Notes under the pieces: model-generated | Told to the model about the DNA's origin: nothing | Seen by the model: only the letters and a program-made list of their open reading frames with translations | Database searches by the model: none | Assembly (NCBI GenBank): GCA_019022495.1 | Contig: JAFEKR010000002.1 | Location: 4,960,001 to 5,024,000 of the forward strand | Source: Epichloe hybrida | Taxonomy: Eukaryota > Ascomycota > Sordariomycetes > Hypocreales > Clavicipitaceae | DNA: 64,000 nt | Direction of reading: 5' to 3' | Shown here: positions 1 through 11,575 of the stretch, in pieces | Numbering within the stretch: the first letter of the stretch is position 1 | Layout of the letters: each line of letters starts with the position of its first letter | Program-made: the position numbers and the translations under genes

Positions 1-1473
1 ATGGCTCATACAACTGCCAGCGTGCACAAGAGCGCCAAAGAGGTGTCCTGGGAAGGAGCTTCACAGAGTCCGGCTGCCGCGCTTATTCAGTTACGCGATG
101 CCAACAAACAACGGCAGGACCTGGGCAGGACCTGGGCAGGAGCGGTTGGTGGCCATTTCGGCCGAGAGCGTCACATCTGGCCTTCTCTCCGCGCACCATT
201 CTGGCCGACCGACCTATGTACTCGGTAGAGACCAGGTACTTGGACAACTTGGGCGGGGAGAGCCGATTTCTGTTCATTTCTGTTCATTTCTGTTCATTTC
301 TGTTCATTTCTGTTCATTTCTGTTCATTTCTGTTCACTTTTGCGACAGCATCAAGGACGTTGCAAACCACACAGACAGCGAGCGCTTTTGGTCGTGTTCA
401 GATGGTCCCGGCTGCAACGCCGATCACCTGACATCGGCAATGCATGACAAGGAAGAATGGACTCTGTTGACATACTCAAACGCTCCTTTTGTGGGATAAT
501 GCAGAAAGAAGGGAAAGAAAAGGGAGCTCTATATGGATTTATGCATCTAATAAAGAAGGCTATGATTAACAAACAAAGCAATGCAATGCACGGAGGTAGC
601 ACGGGTCGCGATATTAAACGCGATGCGGGAAGCTGCCGGAAAATGTGAGGCTGCGATAATATCCAACACTTTCTTGCCGAACCTCTCTAATCCGCAAGGG
701 GTGCGACTCGACTTGTCCGGCAGTGTCTGCGTGTTTGCGTGTTTGAATCTCGCAGAGCAGAAAGGGTTGTCGAAGCTCGAAGCTTGTGGCGGCCCCGAGC
801 CTAGCTGCAAGGGCGGTGACCAATCATTCGCAAGGACTAGTAATGTACGTCCGTACGGATTACATAGACCGGAAGGGAAATGGCAGGAAGTACCCCTATT
901 CCATCCCTAACAGCTTTAATCACTAAAGCCACTGAGAGCTGATAGTAGCCGCCTCGCGCGGGGCTTTGTTGTACATGTAGTTGTTGTAAAACCATTCAGG
1001 GGTTACATTGTGGACTTGTGCTCCCACATGCTGCAGAAAGCTCCCAGTCCCGCAGGGGTGTTTATTGCGGATAGTGGCGTCGCTATTTCGGCTGGCAAAA
1101 GCTTCTCCTTGTGCCGGCTCCATCCCGCTATTCCTAATCTAAGCTGATTTGTGTGTATCCGTCAGTCACTTCTTGTCGTCTGGCGCATCTAGGTTTAAGC
1201 TTTCTCTTTGTTATGACTATGTCTTCCCACATCCTCCAACCTTATGGCTATCCTACTCTCGTGCTTGTCATCGTGGCTCGACCTTGTCTCTATCAAATCC
1301 TACACCCCGACACCTTGCTCTCACTCTTCCTTACTACCTACACACAAGGCACAATACGCTAGTTCTCTCGTCTTCACCCGAAAAGCGCCAGCTTGACGCC
1401 CGCAAACCTGAGGAAGAGCAGAAAAAGTTCTCACCACTCACCACCAGACTCTTTCTGTGTCTTTCGTGTCACG
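1..1473. other. Intergenic region, no gene recognised
   Basis: I recognise no conserved protein here. Several short overlapping ORFs exist, but none has coherent composition or a family motif. The stretch holds a 10-bp tandem repeat at 267-336. From about 1150 to 1470 the plus strand is C/T-rich, which looks like a fungal promoter or 5' leader of the small gene that starts at 1474. Confidence 0.5.
267..336. repeat. 10-bp tandem repeat (TTTCTGTTCA)7
   Basis: Seven perfect head-to-tail copies of TTTCTGTTCA fill 267-336, and a diverged continuation follows (ctttt). Because the copies are identical, the array is recent or actively maintained. It lies in apparently non-coding DNA. Confidence 0.95.
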
Positions 1474-1839
1474 ATGCCCTCTGGGTCAGACTTACAACTC
1501 TCCACGGCGGAAAGACGACCTTGTGGCGTGCGCCGCCCGCGCTTCCACGAAGACTTTGATGCCCCATTCTCAGAAGCACTCTTGAACGCTTCCACGGTGA
1601 CTCTCGCGTCAGGTGCATCCGCGACTTCGCCGTCATCAGAGCACCCCAGCGACATGTCGTTGAGCCGCGCACAATATGCTCAGCGCCCCGTCCAGTCACG
1701 CGAAGATAGCTGGTCGTCAACAGACTCGAGTCGCAACACGAGCAGCACTGGCGTCAATGACAGAATTAAGGGTTGGGCTAGAAGGTCTTTTCTGCCGAGC
1801 AGGCATCCCGAGGACGGAGAAACCCCACGCTCGTCTTAA
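1474..1839 (+). CDS. Small hypothetical protein, Ser-rich, possible orphan gene
   Basis: Single-exon ORF of 121 codons starting MPSGSDLQ and ending HPEDGETPRSS. The ATG at 1474 sits in a good fungal context (CACGATGCC) after a long C/T-rich leader. The in-frame ATG at 1393 is less likely, because the extra residues look like leader translation. The protein is Ser/Thr/Arg-rich and mostly disordered in appearance. No signal peptide or membrane segment is visible. A short basic/aromatic patch near the C-terminus (DRIKGWARRSFLPS) could be a conserved motif. I recognise no family. The ORF could be non-coding; coherent length and start context are the only support. Confidence 0.42.
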   Translation: MPSGSDLQLSTAERRPCGVRRPRFHEDFDAPFSEALLNASTVTLASGASATSPSSEHPSDMSLSRAQYAQRPVQSREDSWSSTDSSRNTSSTGVNDRIKGWARRSFLPSRHPEDGETPRSS

Positions 1840-2242
1840 CTCACAAACCGAGGCCAGGGAAAAAACAAGACATGCCCCGTCTTTCGCCCAAGGGGGGAAA
1901 AGGGGGTATGAGAAAAAAACGACTGACGAAATGAGAGCCAGACTACTTGACGACTTGGCATGAGAGCCAATGCGCCAATATGACTATATACTCCCAGATT
2001 CTGATAGTGCGGCTAGATCCGCAGCGAATCTGGGTGCCCGGGATAGGCTGCACCCCTTTGTTCTTTAATCCAACATGGCGTTCAATGGGGAGGGGAAAAT
2101 GACGCACGCATATATATGTGTTTTATGTTGCGCGCTTTCTGTATCTGCCTACCTAATTATACCCTACGGCTATATACATGCTGCCATTTAGTTAGTAAAC
2201 GTACATGATTTTTCAACCCACCTGCTCTGCGCCTAATGCCCT
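1840..2242. other. Intergenic, downstream of the orphan gene and of MON1
   Basis: About 400 bp between two convergent genes. It contains A-rich runs and AT-rich TATATA stretches near 2110-2175 that could serve 3'-end formation of MON1. I see no other feature. Confidence 0.45.
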
Positions 2243-4051
2243 TCAAAAGACACCACCGCCAATGATGAACAACCGCTGCTCCTCCTTTTTCGCCCACTGA
2301 ATGATCCTGTTGGCCCCTTGTGTCATGACTGACCTGGACATGTTGGGTCCTCCAACGCAGTAGAATTCAAAAATAGGCGTGATCCAGGCCAGAGACGTCG
2401 CTTCTTCGCTCGAACAGTGCAATACCCTAAGGTGCGCGTGCTTAGTGTGAACCGAAGCATGCAGTTCGTGATAGAGTGACAATAGCCTGCGTCGCTCCAC
2501 GACGTTGGCGAACGACGGCTCAAGAGACGACATGCAGAACTGAACATTCGCTCTGGACTTGTATAAGAAATGACTGACTTGGCTACCTGGAGCGACTTGC
2601 GATATGACCGGTCGGCCGGAGCTCGCGGCTTTCCGAATAATTGCAAGGCTGCCGCTTTTCGTCAACACTCGCGCAACATCATCACGCATTTGTTTGAGTT
2701 CGAAAAAACTCTCTTTGTCGGCACTGACCAAGATCATGGCCATCTCTTCATTAGACTTCTGCGCATCGGGATCACCCGAATCCGCGCTCACGGTTTGTCC
2801 TTCCATCTGGTCCTCAAAAAAGCTGACATACATGTACAGGTAGCCTTTGTTATTGAAGGCTGGCAGGCAGATCGGTACCCAGTTTTCGCCGCCACCTCCC
2901 TTGATGCCGTCCGACTGAAACAACATGTTGAAAATCAGCTGTAGGTCGCTGGGGTGCAACGAGTGTCGCCGTGGCCGAATTACGCTCACAAGCTTACCTC
3001 CAGCAACAATGAGGCCGTACAGAAGTTTGTCTGCCCTCAGCTTCAAAAAGGCATTGTTTATGGCATGTCGTTCAGATTTGCGCAGCTTGAGGCATTCAAG
3101 CGAACCCAGAAGAGTAGATGGAGAGCCCAGAGTGAATGTATCCGCCAAGGATGAGAGCAGCGACTCTGTGCCTTGGAGGGGCTTGCGTAAATCGGAGGAC
3201 GGACGGTGGGCAAAGATGCTCTTCAGGGTTGGTAGTGTCAATGTGGATAAAATTTGCATGTACAATGCGTCAAGTTGCGATCTGAGCTGCGACTCACTCT
3301 CATTGAGTTTGCTTATGGCTACAAGATGAAGAGGGCCTTGCGTCAAGACGGTGAACCGGGTGTTGCCCGCAATAAAACCTTGTAAAGAGTTCTTAGAGCC
3401 CTCATAGAAGGCGATGATTGTTTGAATGACCCCAATGGACGAGTTGATGAGGTCAAGGTCTCCATGTCGACTCCATATAGGTTTTCCGGCAGAAGATAGG
3501 ATCATGTAATGCTTGCGCTTAGACTTCCACATTGATAGTCTGTCCTCGTCGCCGCAGCTCTCATCTTCTTGTGACGGTATGTCTTGAAACTCTTGTTCAA
3601 AGTCTGTGAGTTCGTCATGGATGCCGGCGCGGAGCCGCTCAAAAGGTTGGATGGTTGCAGACTGCGATTGAAGTAGATTCCAGGCTGGGCTGCGCTTGTG
3701 GGTATCAGCTACCATCAAGCTCGCAATATCAGCCGCTGGCCTCATCGTCGGCGCGAAGCTCATAATGCTTGCAGAATCGTCAGCAGCCTCTCCGCCAAGA
3801 TGACTGGCTTTGTATCCAAGAGATTCATGATCGCTGCCAACAGGAGTAGACAAGGATATGTTTCCGGGTGTCGAGAAGGTTCCTCTGGATCCATCGGGGA
3901 ATGACAGCGTTTGGATTTCCACGGGGGTCATCGCAGTCGTAGCTTGGGCCTGCAGACCTCTTGTCTCTGCTGCAGCGCTCGAATTCCGTCGTGGAGGTAG
4001 TGGGGGGCGTTGTTCCTCCTCTCCGGTGGAAGACTTAATCGTGTGGTCCAT
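2243..4051 (-). CDS. MON1: Vacuolar fusion protein Mon1 (Rab7 GEF subunit)
   Basis: Intronless gene encoding about 602 aa. Mon1 pairs with Ccz1 as the guanine-nucleotide exchange factor for the Rab7 GTPase Ypt7, driving late endosome, vacuole and autophagosome fusion. The first ~180 residues are low-complexity and Pro-rich (PPLPPRR). The first longin domain then begins with [19 protein letters not shown] (about residues 180-198), and conserved stretches such as [18 protein letters not shown] and a C-terminal FIIGGGVF end follow, as in other Mon1 proteins. An in-frame ATG 14 codons upstream (4093) exists. I prefer 4051 because the residues between are Cys-rich and unlike the family. The gene is divergent from DOP1 across about 775 bp with a minisatellite and CCAAT boxes, so the two may share control. 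No broken motifs seen. Confidence 0.93.
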   Translation of the reverse strand: MDHTIKSSTGEEEQRPPLPPRRNSSAAAETRGLQAQATTAMTPVEIQTLSFPDGSRGTFSTPGNISLSTPVGSDHESLGYKASHLGGEAADDSASIMSFAPTMRPAADIASLMVADTHKRSPAWNLLQSQSATIQPFERLRAGIHDELTDFEQEFQDIPSQEDESCGDEDRLSMWKSKRKHYMILSSAGKPIWSRHGDLDLINSSIGVIQTIIAFYEGSKNSLQGFIAGNTRFTVLTQGPLHLVAISKLNESESQLRSQLDALYMQILSTLTLPTLKSIFAHRPSSDLRKPLQGTESLLSSLADTFTLGSPSTLLGSLECLKLRKSERHAINNAFLKLRADKLLYGLIVAGGKLVSVIRPRRHSLHPSDLQLIFNMLFQSDGIKGGGGENWVPICLPAFNNKGYLYMYVSFFEDQMEGQTVSADSGDPDAQKSNEEMAMILVSADKESFFELKQMRDDVARVLTKSGSLAIIRKAASSGRPVISQVAPGSQVSHFLYKSRANVQFCMSSLEPSFANVVERRRLLSLYHELHASVHTKHAHLRVLHCSSEEATSLAWITPIFEFYCVGGPNMSRSVMTQGANRIIQWAKKEEQRLFIIGGGVF

Positions 4052-4317
4052 GGTAATGAGGCCGGATGCTGTGCCGCATTCGTCGCATTTCAACGCGGAT
4101 GAGGCTGTGTGATCGAAATGGGATGTGTCTCGCAGACGACAAAGCGGGCCGAGGCCAGACGTTGATTGAAAATGGTTTGGCTAGATGAACCATGGTTCCG
4201 GGGCCTCCCTACCTAGCCATACTTGCCGAAGCAGCGATGGTGATGGCGAGTTGGAGCAAGCGATGATGGTGCCGCTTGGAGGAGTTGTGACGTCGACTCC
4301 TCAACTTGCAAATGCGA

Positions 4318-4597
4318 GTGGCATAAGTGGCATAAGTGGCATAAGTGGCATAAGTGGCATAAGTGGCATAAGTGGCATAAGTGGCATAAGTGGCATAAGT
4401 GGCATAAGTGGCATAAGTGGCATAAGTGGCATAAGTGGCATAAGTGGCATAAGTGGCATAAGTGGCATATAAGTGGCATAAGTGGCATAAGTGGCATAAG
4501 TGGCATAAGTGGCATAAGTGGCATAAGTGGCATAAGTGGCATAAGTGGCATAAGTGGCATAAGTGGCATAAGTGGCATAAGTGGCATACGTGGCATA
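4318..4597. repeat. 9-bp minisatellite (GTGGCATAA), about 31 copies
   Basis: Near-perfect tandem array of GTGGCATAA in the MON1-DOP1 divergent promoter. One 2-bp interruption (gtggcatataa, about 4462-4472) splits it into blocks of roughly 16 and 14 copies, and the last units change to GTGGCATACG. Because the unit is 9 bp, every frame stays open and long artificial ORFs appear on both strands (Ile-Ser-Gly, Lys-Trp-His, Met-Pro-Leu, Ala-Thr-Tyr repeats). These are not genes. Confidence 0.97.
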
Positions 4598-4653
4598 CGG
4601 ACATATGTACTCCGCATGTACATCTGCGCTGGAGGGACACTTGGGATGTGCAG

Positions 4654-4681
4654 CCAATCAACAAGCTTGGCCTGTGATTGG
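4654..4681. promoter_or_regulatory. Pair of CCAAT boxes between the minisatellite and DOP1
   Basis: CCAATCA at 4654-4660 on the plus strand and an inverted copy (ATTGG, 4677-4681) lie 23 bp apart, about 145-170 bp upstream of the DOP1 start. This is the usual distance for fungal CCAAT-binding-complex sites. The HAP3 subunit of that complex is encoded in this window. Function is inferred from sequence only. Confidence 0.5.
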
Positions 4682-4825
4682 AAACGTAGCCTGAATTTTG
4701 AACCCGCGTGGCAGGCAGGTGCGACCAGAGCTTGATGCGAGCAGGCGAACAAAAACGCAGTTCACCCACCCCACGTCACCATGCGACTCCCGACATCCTA
4801 TGATTCGACAGCTATTTGATCAATC

Positions 4826-7800
4826 ATGGCGCTTGATCCGGGATCTGGCGCCATTGCAGGTTCTCCCGAAAGCTCTGGTCGCGATTCCCCCATCCCTCGA
4901 CAATGGAGGAACCAGCTCGGAGGAGGTTCGCTTGATGCGCGCAAAGCTACGGACCTGGCGACATGCTAACTTTTTGGCACAGAGGAAACTCCGATCAAAG
5001 ACAAGGCATACCGTAGATACGCTTCAGGGGTTGAGAAAACCCTAACGCTCTTTGAGACCGCTTTGGAAGAATGGGCAGACTACATTGCCTTCCTCAATAA
5101 GCTGCTGAAGGTAGGTACCTCTCCGTGAGCTTCATAGAGCTGCTGCATGGCCTGACAGTTCGCTAAATTTGTACGAAAATAGGCATTGCAAGCTCGGCCA
5201 ACGTCCTTCAACACGATACCAGCCAAAGCGCTTGTTGCGAAGCGCCTCTCGCAGTGTTTGAATCCTGCCCTACCGTCCGGCGTGCATCAAAAGGCACTCG
5301 AAATCTACAGCTACGTCTTCATCACCATTGGCAAAGATGGTCTCTCTCGGGATCTTCCACTCTATCTTCCGGGTCTTGCGCCCACGCTTTCTTTCGCCTC
5401 GCTCTCCGTCAGGTCGCCTTATTTGGATCTTTTGGAAACCCATTTCCTTGACCTAGACCGTCGCGCGCTTCGTCCGGCCATGAAGTCCATCATCCTTGCC
5501 TTACTTCCTGGTCTAGAAGATGAGACGAGCGAAGACTTTGAGAGGACGCTGAATCTTGTCTCTCGATTCAAAGAAGCGATACGGCCACGTGAGAGCGAGC
5601 ATCTGGGAAGCTTTCATGCCTCTGGAGATGACTTCTTCTGGCAATGCTTCTTCTTGGCGTCCATCACCAGCCATAGCCGCAGATCAGGCGCCCTGGCTTA
5701 TCTTGTACGCTATCTTCCTTCCCTTGGGCCCGCCTCCGTCTCTTCGGTGGATAGTGGCGTTCTGCCGGAAAAGGTGCATGCTATTGTAACGTCCCCCGAA
5801 CCGGGGCTGCTAGTGCGATGTTTCGCAAGCGGACTTGCGGATGAACAATTGCTCATTCAACGCGGATTCCTCGACTTACTCGTCTCTCATTTACCTCTGA
5901 ATGCAAATGTTCTTCAAACTCGAGTTAAGCCCGCAGACCTTGAGCTCCTTGTGAAAGCTGCTGTGGGTGTGGTTACAAGAAGAGACATGAGTCTAAATCG
6001 CCGTCTCTGGGCTTGGCTACTAGGACCAGAGGCCGACCATGGCGAACACCGTCCCGCGTATCTCTCTTCTCGAACCACATACTTCGAAGAGAACGGGCTT
6101 CAGCCTCTCACAAGAGCTCTCCTTGAAATGATCAGGGGCGCGAGTCGTGGAAGTAGTGCCGAGAGAGCTCGGCCATACCGAATATGTCTGTCTCTCATGG
6201 ACAGGTGGGAGATTGGGGGGCTGGTAGTACCGGAAATTTTCTTGCCTGTGGTTGATAGTGTGCGACAATTTCAGGCTCAAGCCTCTGGCAAGGCCGAGTT
6301 CATGGAAGTCCTTCGAAGCGCAAGCGTTTTCTTTGACGGCATTGAGAGCGGTCTGATTTACAGTAAGATTCTTGGACTCTTGGCCCAAGCAATAGGACCT
6401 GGTAGCCTGAGTGTCGAGGACCGTAAGGACAAGCTTGCCTTGGTCAATTTCATCATTACCTACTTTAATGTCCGGGAGGAGGAGATGATAACAGTACATG
6501 CGCCAATGACGTGTATGGCTGCATTGCTCATGTTGGAAGACGGCAGAGACCGTCAAGGCAACTCGGCTTTGACGTTTAACGAGTTCACGGAACTGGGAGA
6601 ACATGTCCTCGGTGTCGTCGTATCTTTGCTGGAATTGATACCAGACAGGGCCTTCCCTCCACGACCAGAAGCAGATGGTGGCCAGGACCGGAAAGACGCA
6701 GCCACCAGCCTGAAGCTCTCCAACATGGAGCTTCTCAAAAAGGTTCGGACTTTCTATGTCCATGAACAAGGGAATTTGGATTCATCTGCGCCGCCGTTTA
6801 CAGCCATACAATGTGGAGAATTGCTGCTGGGAAAAGCCGTTCAATATATCTGTGACAACTCGCAAGAGTCAAAATTTGCAGACGATATCTCTACTCGGGT
6901 TCGAGTTCTCGGCTTGGTCTTATCAAAGACACCTCGGAGCTATTGCTTTAGTGCTGAGCATATCATAACCTATCTCAATGAGAAAACGACCACAACCACT
7001 CCAGTGCACTTTTCTCAATTTTCTGCCCTTGTACAACTGTCGACACAGCTGCATGCAGCAAACAGAATCGACGACGCCCATCTGGCGGAGCTAACAATAC
7101 CGCTAGTTCGCCACGCCTGGACCTACCTATCACCTTCAGAGCCCAAGTACCACGTCGAAACTGTTCGATGCTTGTGGCAGCTTCAGACAGCGCTCACAAC
7201 GTCGGGCCGCGACGTCGAAGCTGCCCTTTCCGGGATCATTACGCAGCCACCTGCAGGTCTTCAACGGTCTTCATGTTCTGCGAATAACGGAAGGACGTTC
7301 GGCGTCTTATGGTCACATACCCTTCAAGATGCAGCCTCTGAGCGAAGAGGATCCAAGGGTCAGCAACTGGATCAGCGGTCTGCTCCGCGGCTTTCCGGGG
7401 TCGAGCACTACCAAGTTATGTTAACTCAACCCACATTCCTGGTTTTGGATGAACTATTAGATGACAGAACCCGGTCGTACATGGTCGTCAAAACTTGGCT
7501 CAACAGTATGATTGGAATTGACAGGTAACAACCCTGGCTCTGATTCCAATGCCTGTGTTTTAACATTGTTAGGCTCTTCCTCATCTTCATAGTCAAGATG
7601 GCCGAATTGCCGTTTCTCCAAGAGGTAACAACCCATAGAGCAAGCGAGAAGGTTGACTCTCAATTCCTGGAGTTTACGGAGGACGATGATCTGGACTTGT
7701 GTCTTTACTATTTGAGGACATTGCACAACGTTTTTGGCTGCTCCGGCGACACATCACGAACGGTTTTGGCCTCAAAATACGTGGCATTTCTTGACAAGGC

Positions 7801-10728
7801 GGTGCACATTCGAGGTAAGTTGCTATATTACATGTTTTATTTGATCTCTCACTAACGGACTGAAGCCGGCGCAGAAGAAGACGAAATGACGTTGCAAGAC
7901 TTTTTCGTCCGAGTGTGCATAAAATGTGTTATGGGACAGCTTTCTTCATCCGCTAGCATAGACCTGCGTGAACGAGTCTCTCAGCTGCAACGATATTCTT
8001 TGACCATTCTCCATCAATTTCTATCGAGTCGACATGCTGCGGCTTTATCTGCCCTCGAATTGGAGAACATTCTTATTGAAAAACTGTCCAAAACCATCAA
8101 CACCTCTGATCCATTTGTACAAGTGCTGCTGCTTGAAACTGTTTATGACGCTCTCAAGTTACGGGATACAGGGTTCCACGAAATGCAGGCTTCGCAACCA
8201 TCAGACAAGCGACCAACAAGTGCAGACAACTCGAGAAAGGGCCGCTCATCGCTGACACTCAGCGAACGGTCAATACCCCAGCTGATGCCTGCATCTCTAC
8301 TGAAATGCATGCAAGCTGGCTTGAGCTCGCCCAACAGCCAAGCGGTTCTTGACAAATGGGTGACGTTCTTGAGCGATATTATCGCCCTCTACTCACATAG
8401 CATATTTCAGATCGTCATTCCTCTGGTTGAGACGCTCTGCAACCAAATTGGATTCACATTTGCAGCCTTGCGCGATACCTTTGCTTGTCATGCATCCACA
8501 GATGTGCTTCCCGGAAATACACCTGAATCAACCCTGATCTACCTTCTGAATGGCTTGGAGCAGGTCCTAGCACTAGCGCACGATCAGTTGATGGCCGAGG
8601 AAAGCCAAGCTCAACTGATGAAAGGACCGGAGCAACCGCAGTCTCTTTTCGGCAGCATGGTATCAGGAGTGTTTCAATCAGAGGGGCCTCAGTCTCGGAG
8701 TGCCACTGCAAACGATCGACTGACGGTACACTTGGCATTCCAAGACGCAATGCGAATTTGTTACACAATCTGGTCTTGGGGTCAAGGAGATGAGTCAAGA
8801 AAACAAGATGCGGCCTCGTCAGCTTCCTTTAGCTATACGTCTCTGCGCATGAGAAATCGTGCTCGAAGGCTGATGGAACACCTGTTCACCGCAGAGATTC
8901 TGGAATGTTTGGAGACAATCATTGACATATGGCGATCGTCTGAAACCGAGTCCGACCGTACTCTAGTATTCAACTTTCTATCATCAGTCGACGCTTGTCG
9001 CCCACGGCATTCCGTTCCAGCATTGTTCAACTCGATTTATAGTCGAACAAACCCCGGTGCTTTAGACCCCTCACGCAAATCTACACTAACAATCTCACTT
9101 CAAGATTCCGACATCGTCGTGTTCCTTGTCGAGTATAGTCGGTCGTTGGATGACGATGCCATGGATGAGATATGGCCTGACTGTATGATCTTCCTGAAAG
9201 ATTTGCTCGGCAACCCCTTTCCCCATCGTCAAATATTACCAAGCCTTCTTGAATTCGCAGGTATTTTGGGTGAAAAGGTTGACAACACAAAATTCGGTGA
9301 ACAGAGGCGCATGCGCCGAGAGTTAGGGGTAAGGTTTTTTTTTTTTTCCTCCTCCGATTTTTCCATCAAGCGAATAATTCATTGCGTGAGCATTTGAAGC
9401 TGACCTTGGTCCAGGATTTATTTCTGCGGTTACTAGCTGCACTTTTCACTACACGACCCCTGACATTTACAGAGTCTAGCAGCAGCATGAACAACAACAC
9501 GTCTGAGAAGTCAAGCAAGACGGAGAGCGCCCGCCAACATTGGCAAACAATACACGGCCCTGGTGATGTCGTTTCGATCATGGCCTCAGTCGTTCCAAAT
9601 CTGGCCAAAATTCTGCTTGAGCCTGATCGTGTACTCTCGGCCGCTGGAACAATGTCAACAAATATCATTGGCCCAACTCTGCGGTCCAAGTCATTCCCAT
9701 CCACTGTTTCGGCAAGTACATTGAGACTAATGCTTGAATTGTCCAAGTTGCCAAACAATCAGAAAACGTGGAAGAAGGATGTCGGAGATGCTTTCAACGA
9801 CAATCGCTTCTTTAGCATGAACTTGACCCTTGTACGCGATGGATGGCTGCCCTTGCTGAGACAGTGGATTCTCGCGGACAAGGAACGCATGCCCGAAATC
9901 ATTGCACGCACCACTGCACCGACGACAGCAGGTATTGTATTTGGTGTTGGCGCCACGTCGGCGAGACTCGAGGCAGATAGAAAGACGCAGTTGAATCTGC
10001 GCCGAATAGCAACGCTGGTCCTCGCCGCAGCCGACGATGCATTCGTGGGCGAGCTTCCAGCCATATTTGACAAGCTGGTCGAATTGCTGGCTGCAACATT
10101 GACATCGTCCCCATCATCCACAACCAGAGCCGATGTCTACATGGTCATTCGTGCTCTGGTACTGAAGAACAGCCCCATTCATCTTGCCATGTCGTGGCCA
10201 GTGGTCAACGCCGAAATCCACGCCGCCATCTCATCCGTCGTTGCACCCGACCACAGCGCCGCGTCAGACATGTATCCCAACCCAGGCATACTACAGGCCT
10301 GTAAGCTTCTCGATGTCCTCATTTGCGTTGCCCCAGACGACTTTCAGCTCCATGAGTGGCTCTTCATCACAGACACTATCGAGGCAGTCCACCGATCATC
10401 CACGTACCAACCTGTTGCGCTGGTGGACGAAATCTCGGAGGAACTAGGCAGCTTCGGGGGTGCTCTGCTACAGACCGACACAGAAGCTCACGTAGCAGCC
10501 AGCGGACCTCGTAGACGGCCTCTCCTAGGAGCAGGTGGGATCAATGATGACGTGAGTCTAGAAAGAAAGGACGAATTAGTTGCCAAGGTGCTGCGGCCAT
10601 TTTTTGGGCAGTTGAGTATATTTGCATTTGAGTCTACATATGCAATGGGTACCCTGGATCGCAACGCGTGCACCGAGGCATTGCTCAAAGATTTGTTTGA
10701 TGAGAGGACAATGGTAAAGGCGCTTTGA
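4826..10728 (+). CDS. DOP1: Dopey family protein Dop1 (endosome-Golgi trafficking)
   Basis: Six exons: 4826-4925, 4983-5110, 5183-7524, 7573-7814, 7866-9328, 9415-10728. They join in frame to 5589 nt, 1862 aa, a normal length for fungal Dop1/DopA. Dop1 acts at Golgi and endosomes, with Mon2 and the flippase Neo1 in yeast, and is needed for morphogenesis in Aspergillus. The N-terminus starts MALDPGSGAIAGSPESSGRD. The conserved Dopey N-terminal domain follows: RRYASGVEKTLTLFETALEE, then ADYIAFLNKLLKALQARP across the exon 2/3 junction, then LVAKRLSQCLNPALPSGVHQ. The middle and C-terminal parts are long alpha-helical repeat-like sequence. All five introns have GT...AG ends and 48-86 bp lengths; the intron at 9329 has a long T-run. 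The start lies just after the minisatellite promoter shared with MON1. Confidence 0.95.
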
Positions 10729-11575
10729 GCGGCTTGGTAGAATCGAACAACATTTCTACGAACTTTGTGTGCAATATAAAACAGGCGCATGCTTGATGAC
10801 GGGTGTGCAGCGCAGAGAGCACAGTAACAACAGCCGTGGTCGTGGTCTAGGAAACGGAGGATTGTTTCAAGCTGATTTGATACAAGTTCAGGCTACAGCA
10901 AGGTCAGGTTATTCTGTACGCAGTACAAGAATCAATGACGAGGCTGAATGAACAACAGAGGCATCACATCATGTAGCTGTCTCGTCTTTTTACTCGAACA
11001 ATTTAATTTCGTATTCGTCTGACCACAAGCTGCCACCACCAGCTCCCATCTTTTTTTTGGGGGGGGGCTCCCCATGAGAAGGGCGTACGTGCTGACATTG
11101 GAATGGCCTCGCCTCGGACTTCTTGAGGGATTGGATTGGAAGACGGCCGGGGCAGAGGCCATGCAGCACGTCTGCTGACGCCGGACCACACGTATCCCCC
11201 CCGGCCTTTTGGTCTTCTCCAACGCCATCCGGCGTTTGCCATTTCCACGCATCATCAGTCAAGGCGGGCGGGCGAATGCTGCTTCGGAGAAATCCATGGC
11301 TTTTTCAGCCTCTACACCTATATACACTTGACACCTGAGCAACACCATGTTTGGAACATGTAATTTTCCCCCAAAACTCCTCGCTATGCCAAAAAAAGAA
11401 GGAAAAATCCAGACGATATCGCGGAAACATTCTTGCCTAAATGATACACGAGACAGCCCAGGCCACATGCAAACGCTAACGCTATTACATGTCATGGCCA
11501 GAAACAAAAAAGGAGCAATTCCACAGAGCTTCCCACACGTCCAAGCAATCGACTCAAATCAGCCTCGCGTCTTAG
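10729..11575. other. Convergent intergenic region, DOP1 and RRN3 3' ends
   Basis: About 850 bp between the stop codons of two convergent genes. It contains a T-run next to a G-run at about 11050-11067 and AT-rich patches. I see no coding signal beyond short ORFs without family resemblance. Confidence 0.5.

Noticed and set aside
1149..1559. 136-codon plus-strand ORF
   Set aside because: Pyrimidine-rich leader translated; composition does not look coding, and it overlaps the better 1474 ORF in another frame.
4185..4769. Long ORFs in several frames made of ISG, HKW, MPL and ATY repeats
   Set aside because: They are translations of the 9-bp minisatellite, which keeps all frames open; no unique coding sequence supports them.
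6020..6769. 249-codon ORF on the minus strand
   Set aside because: Antisense shadow wholly inside the conserved DOP1 exon 3; no family resemblance.
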